Shown one piece after another: positions 26,701 through 40,000 of a stretch of 64,000 bases of DNA. A program made the translations under genes and the position numbers. This DNA comes from Burhinus oedicnemus. Lineage: Eukaryota > Chordata > Aves > Charadriiformes > Burhinidae. The notes below the pieces were generated by a model. It made no database searches, was not told where the DNA came from, and saw nothing but the letters and a program-made list of their open reading frames with translations. The DNA lies in the NCBI GenBank assembly GCA_008921705.1, contig VFFE01007767.1:1841566-1905565 (forward strand), in the 5' to 3' direction. The first letter of the stretch is position 1. Each line of letters opens with the position of its first letter.

Positions 26701-28121
26701 AAAGTATGTAATTTGGAGCACGACACTAACTTCTATGTTAGTCTACGATTATGGAGGGAAACTGGGAAAAAGGTAAAATTGCCACTGTTTTTTTTATACC
26801 TTAGTTAAGGAAAATAAAAGCTGTAAATATACCCAGTGGCATTATTGCCTCTTTAAAACTCACTTGATATGTGCAGTAAAAAAACCAATGCATAGATGGA
26901 TTTCCCCACATTGGCCCTCCAGGTGAAATTTATGGTGTAAACACAATTGAGTGTTACAGAAAAGTAGTTTTGTCTTATGCAGCCTTATGAGTGAGTGTAT
27001 GGAGATTGCAACGATGCTAAAGTCATAATTTCTTAGGTGCTACCCTATCCCCCTTTGGATATTGTTGGAGCAGTGATCAGCAACTTTTGTCCTAAGAACA
27101 TTTCAAGGATGATGTAGTTAGGATTGATTGCTGGTAGAACAAGGTACAAATGAATTATGTTTAACAAATATTCTACTGTTTCAAAATATAAAAAATTAGT
27201 AAACCAGAGAATAAAAAAATCCACTTCACAAACCCTATACCAGGGTTCAGTAAACAAGGTTATTAAGTTAATATTCTGAATTTCTGTCTTGATGCTTTCA
27301 AAAGTAGCATTTAGTGCATCACCCTTTGGACAAACTTTCTTGGTACTGAAGATTGCTCATTAAGAGCAAACCTCCTGCTTATGCATTTCAAAAAGCCAAA
27401 GGATTAAGTCATTTGTCTCATACAGAGATATTTTTAACTTCACAGGCCAGGAACTGCTAGCTTTGTTGACAGGCTAGAAAAGATGCCCGAGCAGTACTGG
27501 AGCACCATGTCTGTGGACAATGAGACGGTTCCTACTGAATAGCACAGCAGTAGCACGGATGGCTTTCCAGGGCTGCTCAAGCTCCGATCGCATGGCTGTT
27601 TACTGCTTCATTGATCCTGCTGCAGATTTTTTTCTTTAGGTACCCTAAATTGTATCCACCATTACTTATTCTTCAGATCTATTAGATTATTTAAATTCAA
27701 AGTATGAAGGGAATTCCTCAGCAAATAATGGCCTCCACTTTGAACTAAATTAAAACTAATAAAATGCTTGTATAAAAACAACCTCGGAAAAAATTGTCAG
27801 CTGTATTGAAACAGAAGATCAGTTGAATTTATTTCCCTGAACACAGTACACTTTGTGGATATTTTCTCCAACCCCAACCAACTTGAAAGGAAGAGAAACT
27901 TTATTCATGGGAATGTAGGTCAGCCAGCAGTATAAAACCCTTTCTTATCCACAAAGGCCCCGTATTTGACAGTCTATATATAATAAATAAGTAATGATTG
28001 CATGTGGACAAAACAAGCTAAACAAGTTATAAAACTTGGAGGAAAACCAGCTAGACAGTCTTGATCCAGTTGGTGCCTCTGATTCACTTTGAGGTGGTCT
28101 CCAGAGCCCTTGCTGCAAAAA

Positions 28122-28290
28122 TGAGCTATCGTTCGGCACGCCTGCAGCATCTTCCCTCGCCTCCCAGGCCTGCAGCTGGCTGTCTCGCGTGTCCCAGCCA
28201 CCTTCGGTCTCGGCACAGGGGAGCATTTCGCTGCCGAGCCGGCCGCCGAGGTGAGAGCCCAGAGGCAGTCAGCTCACGGGGCTGGGAGAT
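28122..28290 (+). promoter_or_regulatory. compact CpG-rich cluster with a splice-donor-like site
   Basis: Roughly 14 CpG dinucleotides lie in about 160 bp (for example CGTTCGGCACGCC, CTCGCGTGTCC, GCCGAGCCGGCCGCCGAG), in surroundings almost devoid of CpG. The end of the densest part reads GCCGCCGAG followed by GTGAGAGC at 28251, a near-consensus vertebrate splice donor. An ATG at 28121 opens a frame across the cluster to this donor (43 codons, Arg/Pro/Ala-rich, no recognised domain). This could be the first exon and promoter of an unrecognised transcript or isoform, or a retained unmethylated patch with no transcript. The frame itself is weak evidence, because GC-rich DNA often stays open by chance. 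Confidence 0.35.
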
Positions 28291-31200
28291 GGGGCAGGCG
28301 TTGCTCGTCTTTGATTTCCCACATGCGTCTCCATCTCTGAGAAGTAACAACTATATCTTAATGAGGATAATGAGACAAGTCAGAGTATTTGAAGATGGCA
28401 GTGGTGTGACTCAAGAGATGGGAGATGAGCTGCAGAGTGTTTCTGTAGTGGGGGAGTGAAGGGGTCTGGGAAGTTGAAGGCTGCGATAACGTGGGGCAAG
28501 GCGTGAATGAAATGTGCATGGAAAAGGATTATTAACTTGTATGAGTATCATAATTCAGCTGGCTAAACTATTTTATATTGCTTCCAAAGGTCTGGATTTG
28601 CCCCATCATGCTTTTTTGTGTTCTCCATGATAGATGACTCCATCCCATTAAATCTCATTTGAGGGGGCTCTTCCAAAGAGTCTCCCTCTGCTTCTTCTGA
28701 GAAATGGGATTTACACACGAAGGGCGAGGTTTTCAGAAAGACTTTTTTTTTCTTGTAAAAATATTCTTGTCTCAATCTGTTTGCGTATCACCGCATTCAA
28801 ATCCAGTGATTTATCCAACAATAAAAAGATATTACTGCTCTGTACAGTGTGTTGTGAAAAAGGCACCATGTAAACTGACTTGTATATAAATGCACACACT
28901 GTACTGAAGACTTGAACTCACTCTGGAGTAACTTCTAGACTTAATCTAACTGGACATGAACTACTGTTGATGGTTTTGTGTGGCATGCTGTGCCTTTTGT
29001 GACAGAATGAACTGAGATACGCCTCTAGGACTGCTGTGCTTTTCCTTAGCAGGTCATGGGAATGTCCTGTGAACTGATGGACAGCAAACAGATGAGAAAA
29101 CATATGAAACTCCTATGGATCTGTAAACTGACAACTCTATCCTTGCTACTCCATCTCATACGTCATTCCCAACTCGTCCTGATGAATTGTGCCAATTTAA
29201 AGGGCAGTTTTATGGTACTAGAAGGATGTCAACATGGTGGTATCTTCCACTAAAATCTTTGGTGACAAAATTCTAACACATCTTCACCCAGTACTCTCTG
29301 AATCCCAGGTGTGTTATGGCTGGGTTATTCCCTGCTCTTTCATTTTTTCTTTTGCCCTCAAATTATGTATAAATGTTAAAAAAAACACCTCAAAACCATC
29401 ATGTGTTATGGCCTCAGTATGTGTTCATGTCTATTGCAGTGGCTCTGTTCTAGTCAAGATGAGAAATGTAAGTTTCCAAAAGGTAAGCAGAATGAGATGA
29501 TGAAGGGAACCCTTCAGTTAAGCTTCATCTTCTGAAAAACCTCTAAGTACATTTGTAAATGCAAGTTTGTGATGCCCAGGTGTTATTGTTGGCAATGTCT
29601 AACATGTTAAGAAACATTTATTAGAAATGTAATTTTTTATCATGTGCAGCTATAATCATAGTTTGTAATCTATGTTCATAAGTATGATACAACCTTTTTA
29701 AATTTATGACATCAATTATAGCAACTCTAGTCTTAGCCCATTTTAAATGTTTGAGGCAAGTTATAGACCCTGACTAAAGAAATGAAAGAAATGTGAGTTC
29801 TTTTTTCCTCCCTTGAACTTACATGGAACGATTGCTACGTTCCCTTGCATGCCAGGCAAGGCTTTACAAGTTCTTGTAGACCATAAGTAAATGGATATGT
29901 GGCTGAGATGGTGCCTTGCGGCTAAATGCTCATGTAATGATAAACGTGAACAAGGAACAAAGCAGCCCGTCAAAAACAGCGCTTATTGTTAGATGTTGAT
30001 GCTTGAAGGCTGGGAGGGGTGGGTTGCCTGAGGAATGATAAAAACTATGATGTTTACAAGAAGACATGTTAACTTGTGTAGAATGATTACATATTTCAAT
30101 GCAGGAAATTGCACTAATGCAACTTGAAGGTTACACAGTTAAAAATCATAATAATTCAAGGAATCTTGAAGTTAAATGTCCCATGGCAAAATTGATTCAG
30201 GTTCCCTGTGTGCCTGTTTTATGGCCCTGCATGCATTCAGGGGTACAAATACTAGCCTAAACTACCCTGCGTCAGGTTATGTGCAAGAGGCAAAGGAGGA
30301 GTGTAAAATTATACAAGAGTACAGCAGAGATAACGCTGCTTTAGGAACCTTCTTTTATGTTTTTTGGCGTACCAATTAAACCATAAATGTTACGTTACTA
30401 CATTAACATAGTTTTAGCTTGTCTAATATCCTGCTTCTTGTAAAGCAAAAGAAGGCAATTGCTGCTTTCCAGAAGGAAGAGAATTATTTTTTGTAAATAA
30501 CAAGTGGCTATCCCTGGACAGTGTTCAACCATTACTGTTCCACAGTTACTGGGGGTGCTGCAGCCCTGCTCACCTGCCCGCCCCGTCTGAGAGGTCACAC
30601 TCTAAATTAACCTAATGATAGATTCCCTCAACATATGCACTGTAACTGGGGGGGCCTTGCTCATTTTAGGGCTCTAGACTTGCATCCTTTGCGGTTGCCT
30701 TTTTGTGACCACAAAGGTGGAAGGAGAACCCGTGTCTGGCCCTTTGTTTTTCTTTCCAGGTGGGGAAGAGCAGTGTGGGCTGAGCCCTGGGTGTCCTTCA
30801 CAGCTCACCGGCCTTGCTGCATGGCAAGGTTCAGCCTCTATTGCTGAAGCTTTTATGGAGCGGGAGCCAGGCTTTAACTGGGTCATGTATTCAAGAGCTT
30901 CCAAACTGGAGGATGATTTGTTCTGGTCTTTGAAATGTCTGGGAAAATCATTCCCCTACTGACTCTGTGTAGACTTCTCTGCCATAGCTTGTACTTGGAT
31001 CTTCCTCCATCTCTTGTGTACACCTGCCAGCTGCTGTGCCTTCATTTATTTTGTGCCCCAAAGCCACCATTTCCCCCCCGAAATGTTTCTGTCTATTTGT
31101 TGTTTATTTTGAAAGCATTTAACTATTTAAATCAGATATTTCATGTCCTACAAGGACATCTGAAGAGCTTCATTTATGTTTCTGCATTTTGGATGATGGA

Positions 31201-33600
31201 GTAAAGAGTCTCTGTGAAGACTGCGCTCCATGGATAAAGTGCAGATTGTAGATGACATGCCAGTAATTCTCTCTGTAATTTCTAGGTCAACAAACACTTC
31301 CAGCTTCTAAGAAGCTTCCCTCAAAATTCTCTATATTACTAAGACATGTATCTCTCTTGAGTTGTATAAACCGTATTTGAACTATGTATAAAAAAAAAAG
31401 TTTGGTTCTAATTCTTGGAACTTGTTTTGGTGGTTGTTTGCTGTGCTGAGAGGTAGGGGTTTTTTTTGCTTCTATCTGAAGCTTATCAGAAGTAGTCTAT
31501 AAATGTTTCTTTTTCTGCTCAGGTGTTGCACCTCCAACATAAATCACGTGTGTCTGTTAATTTGTTTTCAGGGGGGAATTGCTTTTGGCGAGACAAGGAA
31601 TGAGAGGCTCAAAGGTTATATGCCAGAAAGATGTCTGCTGAGATAAAATGTGGGTGGGTAGGTACGTTAAAATTGGTTATGCATCTTTGATAAAGCAACC
31701 GTTGTGCTGGTTTGGACAAGACAGCTCTAAGCAAACAGTCTTGGATGTTGAGAGAGGTGATCCTGCTCCAATCCTTTTTTTTTTCCTCCCTGCCAGGTTA
31801 TTTTGAACGCAGACACTAACTACATCATTCCCCCTCCAGCCACGCAGGGAAGGAGGGCAGCACGGGGCATGTAGCTGGCAGCTGGGGAGGATGGGCATCT
31901 TCTCTCTTGAGAAAAACACATTGCATCTTTATTTCTTTTTTGATGACTACTTTTGATGACTGAATGGTGCAAAATTGCAGATCCACAAATTCAGATATCT
32001 GGGTAAAATTGCAGGTTTAATTTTCATTTAGTGGAGAAATAGGGAGGTAAAGTTTTAACTTCTCTAGAGACTCAATTTTTATAAAATTGCATACAACATT
32101 ACTTAGTGAAAAGCAACTTTTTCTACAGTATGCTCATTTTCTGATAATGTGAAGGGGTTTATAGCATGGTTTGAAATTAAGCACTAATTTAATAATTTGT
32201 TCTTTGTGACCTATAGCTGAAATGTAGTTTAATTTCAATGACAAAATTCAAAATTCTATTTTATCCAAGGTGTCTTCAATTAAAGTGGAGCATTCAATGA
32301 ATAGAGAGAAAAGAAATATGTGTGCTTGTCTTCATCTCATTGGTTAATAGATTATTCTGGAAGGTTGAAAGATAGAAGCAGACTTTTCCCTGGGTTCTGT
32401 TTGGAAAGAGACAAAGTGCTGTGTTAATGAAAGAAGCTTCTACAGATTGTCATGTCTCTCTGTTACATGTCTTTATGCAGGTTTTTATGCCTGATTGCTT
32501 AGGAGATAAACCTTATGTCTCCCATGACTAGATATATTTCACCACTTAGGTCAGTTCTGGTCTTTAATGTCAATACTCTCCCTCCTATACTAAGATTTCT
32601 TTTCCCTGGTCTTTGTGTTGTGAATCTGGGTTCTGCTTAATCATGTACGTACCAGAGTCTCATGAAAAGTAGCAGGGTAACATTTGGAATTTGCTTTAAG
32701 TCTTTATCCTTTGGCATAATGCACAGATTTTGTTTTTACTCACCAAAATGCAGCAAGCCCAAACATAGTATTTTACCAGAATCAGCGGGGATTGTTGACC
32801 TACTATTTGAGATTACTGTGGAGAAACCCTTCTCTGGAGCTTTTCACCCTGTTACCAAAGTGATACGCAGTCATGGTTCCAAACCAAATATGTAATTTTG
32901 TTCCTGAGGAGCTGTGAGTGATGAGAGCTCCCAGGTTTACTTGAAGACCTCAGTTTCCTTCCCATTGGTGGTCCTGGTGATGCCACCAGTATGGTGGGAA
33001 AGCTGCTGCCTTTCTTTGTGTAGCATGTTTTTCTTCATCTGATGAGCTCACTGACTGCTCCCTGGTGCTGGATCATCTTGGGAGAAGTGTTAAGTGGCTG
33101 TAATTATAGTAGCAGGAGGTGGTAACCTCTTTCTTGTTATGTTTGATTTCATGAAGCCATGGAGCATGCTGATGTTCAGCGCCACAAAGACGAGAGACCC
33201 TCCGCAGGTCTGGCAAGAAGTAGCTGGTAGTTACGGGGCTGTCCTTCCTAATGAGAGGCTGCTGCTCAGCCTCGGAGGATCTCCTGCATTCAGCGTTAGA
33301 CATCACGAGTTGAAGAGCTGCAGGAGAAACTCACTAATAAAGTTGATGAGTGAAGGTGAGTGCCGGGTTTCTGGAAGCCCTCTATCAGTGTGGTTGTCTT
33401 CCTAGCTGACACTTGGAACAAATGTAACATGGAGGTGTCATGAGTATTGCTACCTGAACTCTCCCTCCCCAAAACTCCAGGAAGGTGAATCCTTACAACA
33501 GGAGCCACTGAAAATTTGTATCCTGATGTTCTGGGTGCAGAGGGGAGATGCAGCTGTTGAAATGAGGCTAGCTGATGGTGAGATGATCCTCTGGCATTTA

Positions 33601-34122
33601 TCACAGAATCATGGAATAGTTGGGTTGGAAGGGACCTTTAAACGTCATCTAGTCCAACCCACCTGCAGTGAGCAGCGATAGCTTCAACTAGATCAGGTTG
33701 CTAGGTCAGGTTCAACCTGACTTGGAAAGTTTCCAGGGATGGGGCATCTACCACCTCTCTGGGCAACCTGTTCCAGTGTTTCACCACCCTCATTGTAAAA
33801 AAGGCCTTCCTTATATCTAGTCTGAATCTACCCTCTTTTAGTTTAAAACCATTACCCCTTGTCCTGTCCCAACAGGCCCTGCTAAAAAGTTTGTCCCCAT
33901 CTTCCCTGTAGGCCCCTCTTAAGTATTGAAAGGCCGCAATAAGGTCTCCCTGGAGCCTTCTCTTCTCCAGGCGGAACAACCCCAACTCTCTCAGCCTGTC
34001 CTCATAGCAGAGGGGCTCCATCCCTCTGATCATTTTTGTGGCCTTCCTCTGGACCTGCTCCAACAGGCCCTTGTCTTTCCTGTACTAAGAATTCCAGAGC
34101 TGGATGCAGTACTCCAGGTGGT
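33601..34122 (-). mobile_element. CR1 fragment, minus orientation, 5'-truncated
   Basis: Read on the minus strand this is about 520 bp of CR1. It starts inside the C-terminal coding tail, near the complement of CTGGAGTACTGCATCCAGCT, crosses the stop and 3' UTR, and ends at 33601 with a single ATTCTGTGA-type octamer. The + strand shows the reverse-complement landmarks GGGCAACCTGTTCCAGTG and TCATCTAGTCCAACCCACC. It differs clearly from the copies at 4349 and 51708, so it is older or from another subfamily. The boundary at the 5' side of the element (about 34122) is approximate, because similarity fades into AT-rich flank. Confidence 0.93.
33701..34063 (-). pseudogene. CR1 ORF2 C-terminal tail, truncated
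   Basis: About 120 uninterrupted codons on the minus strand cover the C-terminal region that follows the reverse transcriptase in CR1 ORF2. Blocks such as [32 protein letters not shown] and HWNRLPREVVDAPS are recognisable. The frame is open to a stop near the normal end, but the endonuclease and polymerase regions are absent because the insertion is 5'-truncated. The first Met is simply an internal residue. Not expected to be expressed as a functional protein. Confidence 0.9.
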
Positions 34123-36925
34123 TTTGCTATCTAACAGGGGAATGCAGAAGAGGGTGGTTTATCTTAAATGTCACTTCATGAAAGCAGTGATTACAGTGCT
34201 TACACAGGAAGTGAGATTTTGGTGAAATGCTTTTCTCTTCCAGAGAGAATTTCAACCCACCTCCTCTTAATTAAGGGCTTTAGGAATTAAGTGATCAGGG
34301 TACTCAGAAATGAGTGGAAGAGTCTGTCTGTGCCATTCTCTGCTGCCAGGACTACTTCTGTATTTTACATTTAATAATTATCAGAGTATAAGTCCATTCC
34401 TTTATCTCACTTCAGGTTCATGAAACTTAGAATCCAGACAATCCACAACGTGAGACGTTTTTAAAATAAGCTAGAAATGTTCACGTGCGCTCTCCATCTA
34501 GACATTAATGCTATTCATATTCCTATTGTATTGGTGGTTCTGACATATATGAGTGTTTCTCACAGCTGTGCTTCTCCATTTCATTTTGGCTGAGCAATAA
34601 TGAAGCTAAGCTTGAAAGTGATGCTGTCCTAGTGGGCAGGTTTGGAGCCCTTAGTAATGATGAGTTGTCCTTGGGGCTGCTGCGAGCACATTTGATTGCC
34701 TGTGTGGATAGGGTCTCCTCAGCCTGGGCAGCGGTTCCAGGATTTATCCCTAAAAGAAGGATGACCTCGGCTAGGAGCAGCAGTAAGTTCTGAGGGATGT
34801 TGCAGATGAGTATAAAAGGATTTTTGATATTTTACATGCCTAAGTTAACAGATGGCAGATGCAATGCAGTACACATTAATGTAGAATAAATAATGAATCT
34901 TAGAGAAAAGAATAAGAGGAAACATCTGCTGAACTGAAACATGATGTATCATATTGACCTAGAGAAGAAGAGCAAATTACCACGGAGAAATTCTCAAAAC
35001 GGGCAATATGAAGAGCAAAAAACCCTGTTACTGCAATTTTTTTGTTGTTGCTTTTTTTTTTTTGGTTGTTTCGTTAGAACACAATGTGTTCATCTAGGGG
35101 TGTATCATTGCTGTGCAGGAACATATATATTAGTTTACTGGTTTAAAGAACTTCCTCCACTCAGACACTGACTGTAGAGCATGTATAGCCATACCCCGTT
35201 GCCCACCAACGGTGCTTTTCTGAGAAATGTGCCAGTGGTTCAACAGAGAGTGAAGCAGCTCTTCCCATCTGAATTAACGTAGCAAAAGAGGGATGGTGCA
35301 AGGGCTTAAGAAATACACAGCTTCATGCTTAGGGGCACGATCTAGTACCTCGCTCTGTTGAATCCTTTTGCATGAACCCATAAATGAGCCTATTTCTGGC
35401 AATGCTGCTTCACAGTAACCGGGGAGGGACTGATTTTATTAGAAGCAAGCAAATTCTTTCAGTCTTCAGTTTGGTGAAAATGTTACTTCCTAGGGAAACA
35501 ATCTTCCGGTTCCTTCCAGTGCTGATTATTGTTGTATACACGTTGGTGAATTTTAATTATTTCTTGGTGTTTCTATTGTTAGATTGTGAAATGAAAGGTG
35601 GCATTGGTATTGTTGACATGTTCAGTCCCTCTCTCCTTCCTAGTACTGTGTTTAAATACCAGTGCTGTAGCTGGCTCTATGCAAGGTAAGTGAAAAAGGG
35701 TCAGTTTCCATCCTGCAAATCCTAGGAACTAATAACAGAAATACTGGTAAAAAAGATTTTTTTTATTTTTGAGCCTTTTTTTTTTTTTTTTTAATGAATG
35801 TTAAATCAAATAAATTTAATACAATTCCGGTTAACATTAAACTTGCGTGTTACCCCGGAGAAGATACATATAAACTCATAAATGCTGTACAGCTGTATAT
35901 TGCTATACAAATTTCAGTGCTGATTTTAATAGTTAAAGAATGTTATTGTGATATTTCAATTTTAATATTTGTCAGAAAAACGCAGTCAATACTTTTAACC
36001 TTTGTATCCAGCAACTGTGCTTATTCATATCTGCAAAATAAATGATCCAGAAATCAGTAAGACTGTGATATATTATTGTGTATATTTTATAAAGATACAC
36101 TGACAGAGATTCTGAGATTCTTATCTCAATTTTTCCATTTAAAAATTAAATTGAATAATGTGACATTTACATTAGTATACCACTAAGTACTACAGTTCCA
36201 ATACTTGGATGCTCCTGGACAAGTACTGTAGGGTGGAAAGGAGATTTCCTGGATTGTTAGGTCCAGTGTGTTGCAGTGCGGGACAGCAGCACAGTGGAAG
36301 GGTCCACACAGTGTTCACTTTATGATACTCCTTCCCTTGAGGACAGGAGCAAGTACCTACAAAACTGAATGGTGTTAAGATGACCTCAGTAAGTCAAATG
36401 AATATGTGAAATTGTCTGGAGAGCTAAAGGTGCCAAATTCTTCTAGGACACTGCTGCTGTCGGCAGCAGCTTTTAAATGTGCTCGTTTTAACAGTTATTT
36501 CCTGCACCTGGCTTAAAATAAAATCAGGAATTATTTTTTAAAGAAATAAAAAATATCGCAGCGCAACTACAATAGTGAGAGAAATTTGTATCTCACTGCT
36601 TAGGTCCTCTCCAGTCTGCCCCCATGGACCAGGTCAATGAGGAAACACAGTCGTTCAACAAATAGATTCTTATCCCTGCCTTTGCACCTGGGCTTTTTCT
36701 TTTCCTACTTTGTTTCTGGCTGGTTCCCTTATGCTGAGGCAGAATCTGGATGTTGCAATACTGATCCCTCTTCTTTCTTGAAAGCTTTATGTGAATTAAT
36801 TTCTTCATTCAGTCTCCTAATGAACCAAATACCACTAGCTGCAAAGCTATTCACTGTTATCTCTGTCATTTTATGGGCCAATTGCAATTGTGGTATTCAA
36901 CACATTTAAAAAAATAGGAACCTGG
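34123..36925. other. non-coding sequence, no gene recognised
   Basis: About 2.8 kb of AT-rich DNA with T runs near 35048-35063 and at 35776-35792. A good splice-donor consensus (GCAAG followed by GTAAGTG, intron base 1 at 35686) ends an anonymous open frame from about 35384, but no acceptor, homology or composition supports an exon. Confidence 0.6.
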
Positions 36926-36989
36926 NNNNNNNNNNNNNNNNNNNNNNNNNNNNNNNNNNNNNNNNNNNNNNNNNNNNNNNNNNNNNNNN
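36926..36989. other. assembly gap (64 N)
   Basis: Sixty-four undetermined bases. The right edge is followed within about 15 bases by a T20 run (37003-37022), which probably explains the failed join. A true length of 64 cannot be assumed. Confidence 0.97.
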
Positions 36990-37002
36990 TTATGTTTTTG
37001 TG

Positions 37003-37022
37003 TTTTTTTTTTTTTTTTTTTT
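37003..37022 (+). repeat. T20 homopolymer run
   Basis: Twenty consecutive T directly beside the assembly gap; run length may itself be misassembled. Confidence 0.85.
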
Positions 37023-40000
37023 AAATTGGTTGTGAACATCCTAAGTAGGTCAGTGCGTATTTCAAACATTTCACAGAATACTAGAGCTCTTAAAGCCTGA
37101 TTAGGAGAGGTTACAAAATGCTTGCTTTCAGTGTTTTTCACTCCTTCATTCAATGCGTCGTTTTTCAGTTCATGTTCTTTGTATCTTAATACTGCTTTGT
37201 TGCTTGTGGAACAGACTGAAAATCCTTTTTGTTAATGTTTTTTCAAAATCTAAATATCATGGGATTTTTCTGTTTGCTTTGGGCTTTTTTTGATGCAATG
37301 GCTTTTAATACTTGGCATCGTTTTATTATAGAGTGAAGCTTTCTATTGTTTCCTCATTTCTGTTTCATAATACTTTGTGTCTTTTAAAACTGGCCATTAA
37401 CTATAATGACTTTGCTTTACTTACTCCCTATATTGGACTGCTGAGACTTACATAATCTTTTCCTTTCCCGCTCATGAATTCCGTTTTCCTTTTTGGACAT
37501 GGTTTCTCTTTAGAAGAATACTTTTCTGTCTGATAACCTTCTTTGCTCTCTTCTTCATACTGTCTTTTGGAGATGGAGGCGTGGGGAGACTTATTAGACT
37601 GCTTTTGTTGTTTGGGTTTGGTGTTTTTCACTCTCATGTTGTGCTATTACTGTGCCTTTCTTATACGGTAACTTCATAGAGTGTCCTGGCACATGCAACT
37701 ATTTTGTCTTTTAATTGCTCTCTTAGGTTTTCCTTTAGCTAACGTCCCTGTTTTTATGTAATTCCTCTCTTTAACAAGTAGAACGGAGACATGGGGACAG
37801 GTATTTCCTTCAGTGCCATGTTGAACAGCAGCTAGTGCAGGTGGAGAGGAAGACCTGGGCTTGCCGAGGGAAGTGGGAATGTGCTGTGGGAAGGGGAGCG
37901 GGAGCAGAGAGGAGGAAGTGGCAGGAAAGGGGCAGCAGCAAATACCAGGTTCACATTATTTAGAAAAAATACAGGGTATTTGAGTCCTTGTGGGAAAGGA
38001 GGGAGAGACAGAAAAGGCAGAAATCAAAAGGAGAATTGGAGAAGGGAAAAGTTGATAAAAGACACCCTGTGTGGAGGGATGTTATATGGGAGCAACAGGA
38101 ATACGTTCAGTCATCCCTCCTGATACAGAATCACTGATAAGACTTCGATGCAAACAGCAGGGCTCCCCCTGTGAGCTGTCCCTAGTCTAAGCTTTACGTA
38201 GTATATCTGCACACAACCTTATGAATATTTGTCATGAAGGAAGGAGCAAGAAGTATTTGCATGGCCCAGGTTAGCAAAGGGATCTTTAAACTTGACTTCT
38301 TATCCCTGCATGAAATGCTGTTGGTCTGACTCTAGAGTGGTAGAAACTCAGAGTCCTCTGGTGGTCTGAAAGTCCACGTGAGAAAAAATAAATGTGTTTG
38401 AGTAACAGATATACTTCAATAATATTTATGCAGCTGTAAGAGTTTTACTTTACTTAAAAATTTCAGCAACTGCATGTAATCCAGAAATTATTCCATCAGC
38501 CTTTTGAACAAGGAACTTAAGGTGTTGTTAAGTGAAAGTCCAACGATCTTACCCGAAAGCCCATGCACGTAACACACATTGTATTGTGAGCTGATAAATC
38601 TGAACACCTGTTCCTTATTACTACCTTTATTTTTTCTTTCTGAAGAGTATTTACTTTGCTGCCTTAAAACTGATACGATAAGCAGCTCAATAGCATCAAT
38701 GTGTATTCCTGAAAGATAGGACAGACATATATTGTAGCTGCAGATGTTTTGAAAGTTTGACAAAAAATGTCTGATAACTTCTGTAGTGTTCAAGGTCATA
38801 GAACAAAAATTTCTCACATACTGTAGGAACTTGGTTTTAACCTGCGAGTCATAAAATAGAAGCTGTAAAACAAGTCTGTGAAATATAGTAGAAGAATATT
38901 AGTTGTTTTCAACTGACAATTCATTTTGTAGGTACTGAAGTAGACTCAGCTGTGTGTCTGTTCATTCCTGGGGAGAGAGAAAGTGTACGGTCAGCATAGA
39001 CTAATGTCTTTTTACGAGGAAAGGTTTTTATTCCATTAGTACAGTAGGTTGTTGAAATAATAAAATATGTACTCTTCACCTCTTATTTTCATTTCCTGAT
39101 GTATGATAGCTTGAACTGCTGTTGAGTAAAATTTGCAGCAAATGTTCTTCCTTGTGCTCATTTGATATAGTTCACACTCCATTAACGTCCTGATAGAGAG
39201 AAGGACATTACTGCGTAACTTTTTATTTTCCTGTACCTCTGAGATGACTTTGGGACAGCATACTGTGACTGCAGATGACTGCAGAACATCACGCGAGTTT
39301 TAGGTAGTGTCAGTGCAGTGGGATGGATTCTGCAGTGCTACTTACAGACGCTTAATAAACTTGATCGTCATATTCTGAATTAACTGTTTCGTTTAATTTT
39401 TTTATTGTTAGTTTATAGCTGAATTTATCCCGTTGTGCACGCATGTATTGGAGCACTGAGGCTGTGAGTGCTACTCTGGTTCTGGAAAGTACTTTAGCTA
39501 AGCATATCTGCAGGCCCCCTCTTTAGAGCAAATTATTTCACATTGTTTAAAAAACAATACCAGCAAAAATCACCAGTCCATGACATTGCAGTAGAAAGGT
39601 GTTTTCTGTAAAAACAGAATCTATTTTGTCTATTTCCAGTTGTTTCATGCAATTAAATATTCTTTGTTTTTCAGCTTAAGCATTTTTTTTTTATGTTTGT
39701 CTTTAGTCATTTCTTCAGCAGCAGAGTATATGAAGGCAGTGTTTGTATTTGAAAAACTGTCTCTTATACAGGTAGGACAAAACTAGACTCAGTAAGTCAC
39801 CTGATGGGAGAGGAGATACTGAACACAAAATTAGTTTGAATACTAACAGTTGTTAAAGAGGTGAAGATCTAAAGGCAGATACTAAAGGAGCTGTCTGGGT
39901 GGAAAAGATAAGGTGACATAGATCGCTTTAATGAGCGTTTCAGCCAAAATTTAAAATTGAAGTGCCTAAACTTGGCACCAAGAAATGCTGAATGCTTTTC

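Larger units (their letters stand above)
21271..33600. other. non-coding sequence, no certain gene
   Basis: About 12.3 kb without a supportable gene. Contents noticed: a T10-G9 junction at 23754-23772, a T15-type run near 25219-25235, a compact CpG-rich cluster at 28122-28290, and otherwise AT-rich sequence with scattered AATAAA-type hexamers. No interspersed repeat was recognised with confidence. Confidence 0.6.

Noticed and set aside
28061..28459. 132-codon + frame over the 28.1-kb CpG cluster as a single-exon gene.
   Set aside because: Downstream of the donor the sequence looks non-coding, and the opposite strand is open in more than one frame; only the CpG cluster and donor are reported.
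31676..31780. GTGCTGGTTTGGACAAGACAG, reminiscent of the start of some avian endogenous retrovirus LTRs.
   Set aside because: Only a short partial resemblance; no matching LTR end, polyadenylation signal at the right spacing, or second LTR was seen.
33094..33360. Open frame ending at GTGAAG followed by GTGAGTG (intron base 1 at 33356), a strong donor consensus.
   Set aside because: No acceptor or promoter-like element, no recognisable peptide, and it overlaps a minus-strand frame of similar length; such donors are common by chance.
35384..35689. 101-codon frame ending at a near-perfect donor (GCAAG followed by GTAAGTG).
   Set aside because: The peptide is hydrophobic AT-rich translation without motifs; nothing but the donor supports an exon.
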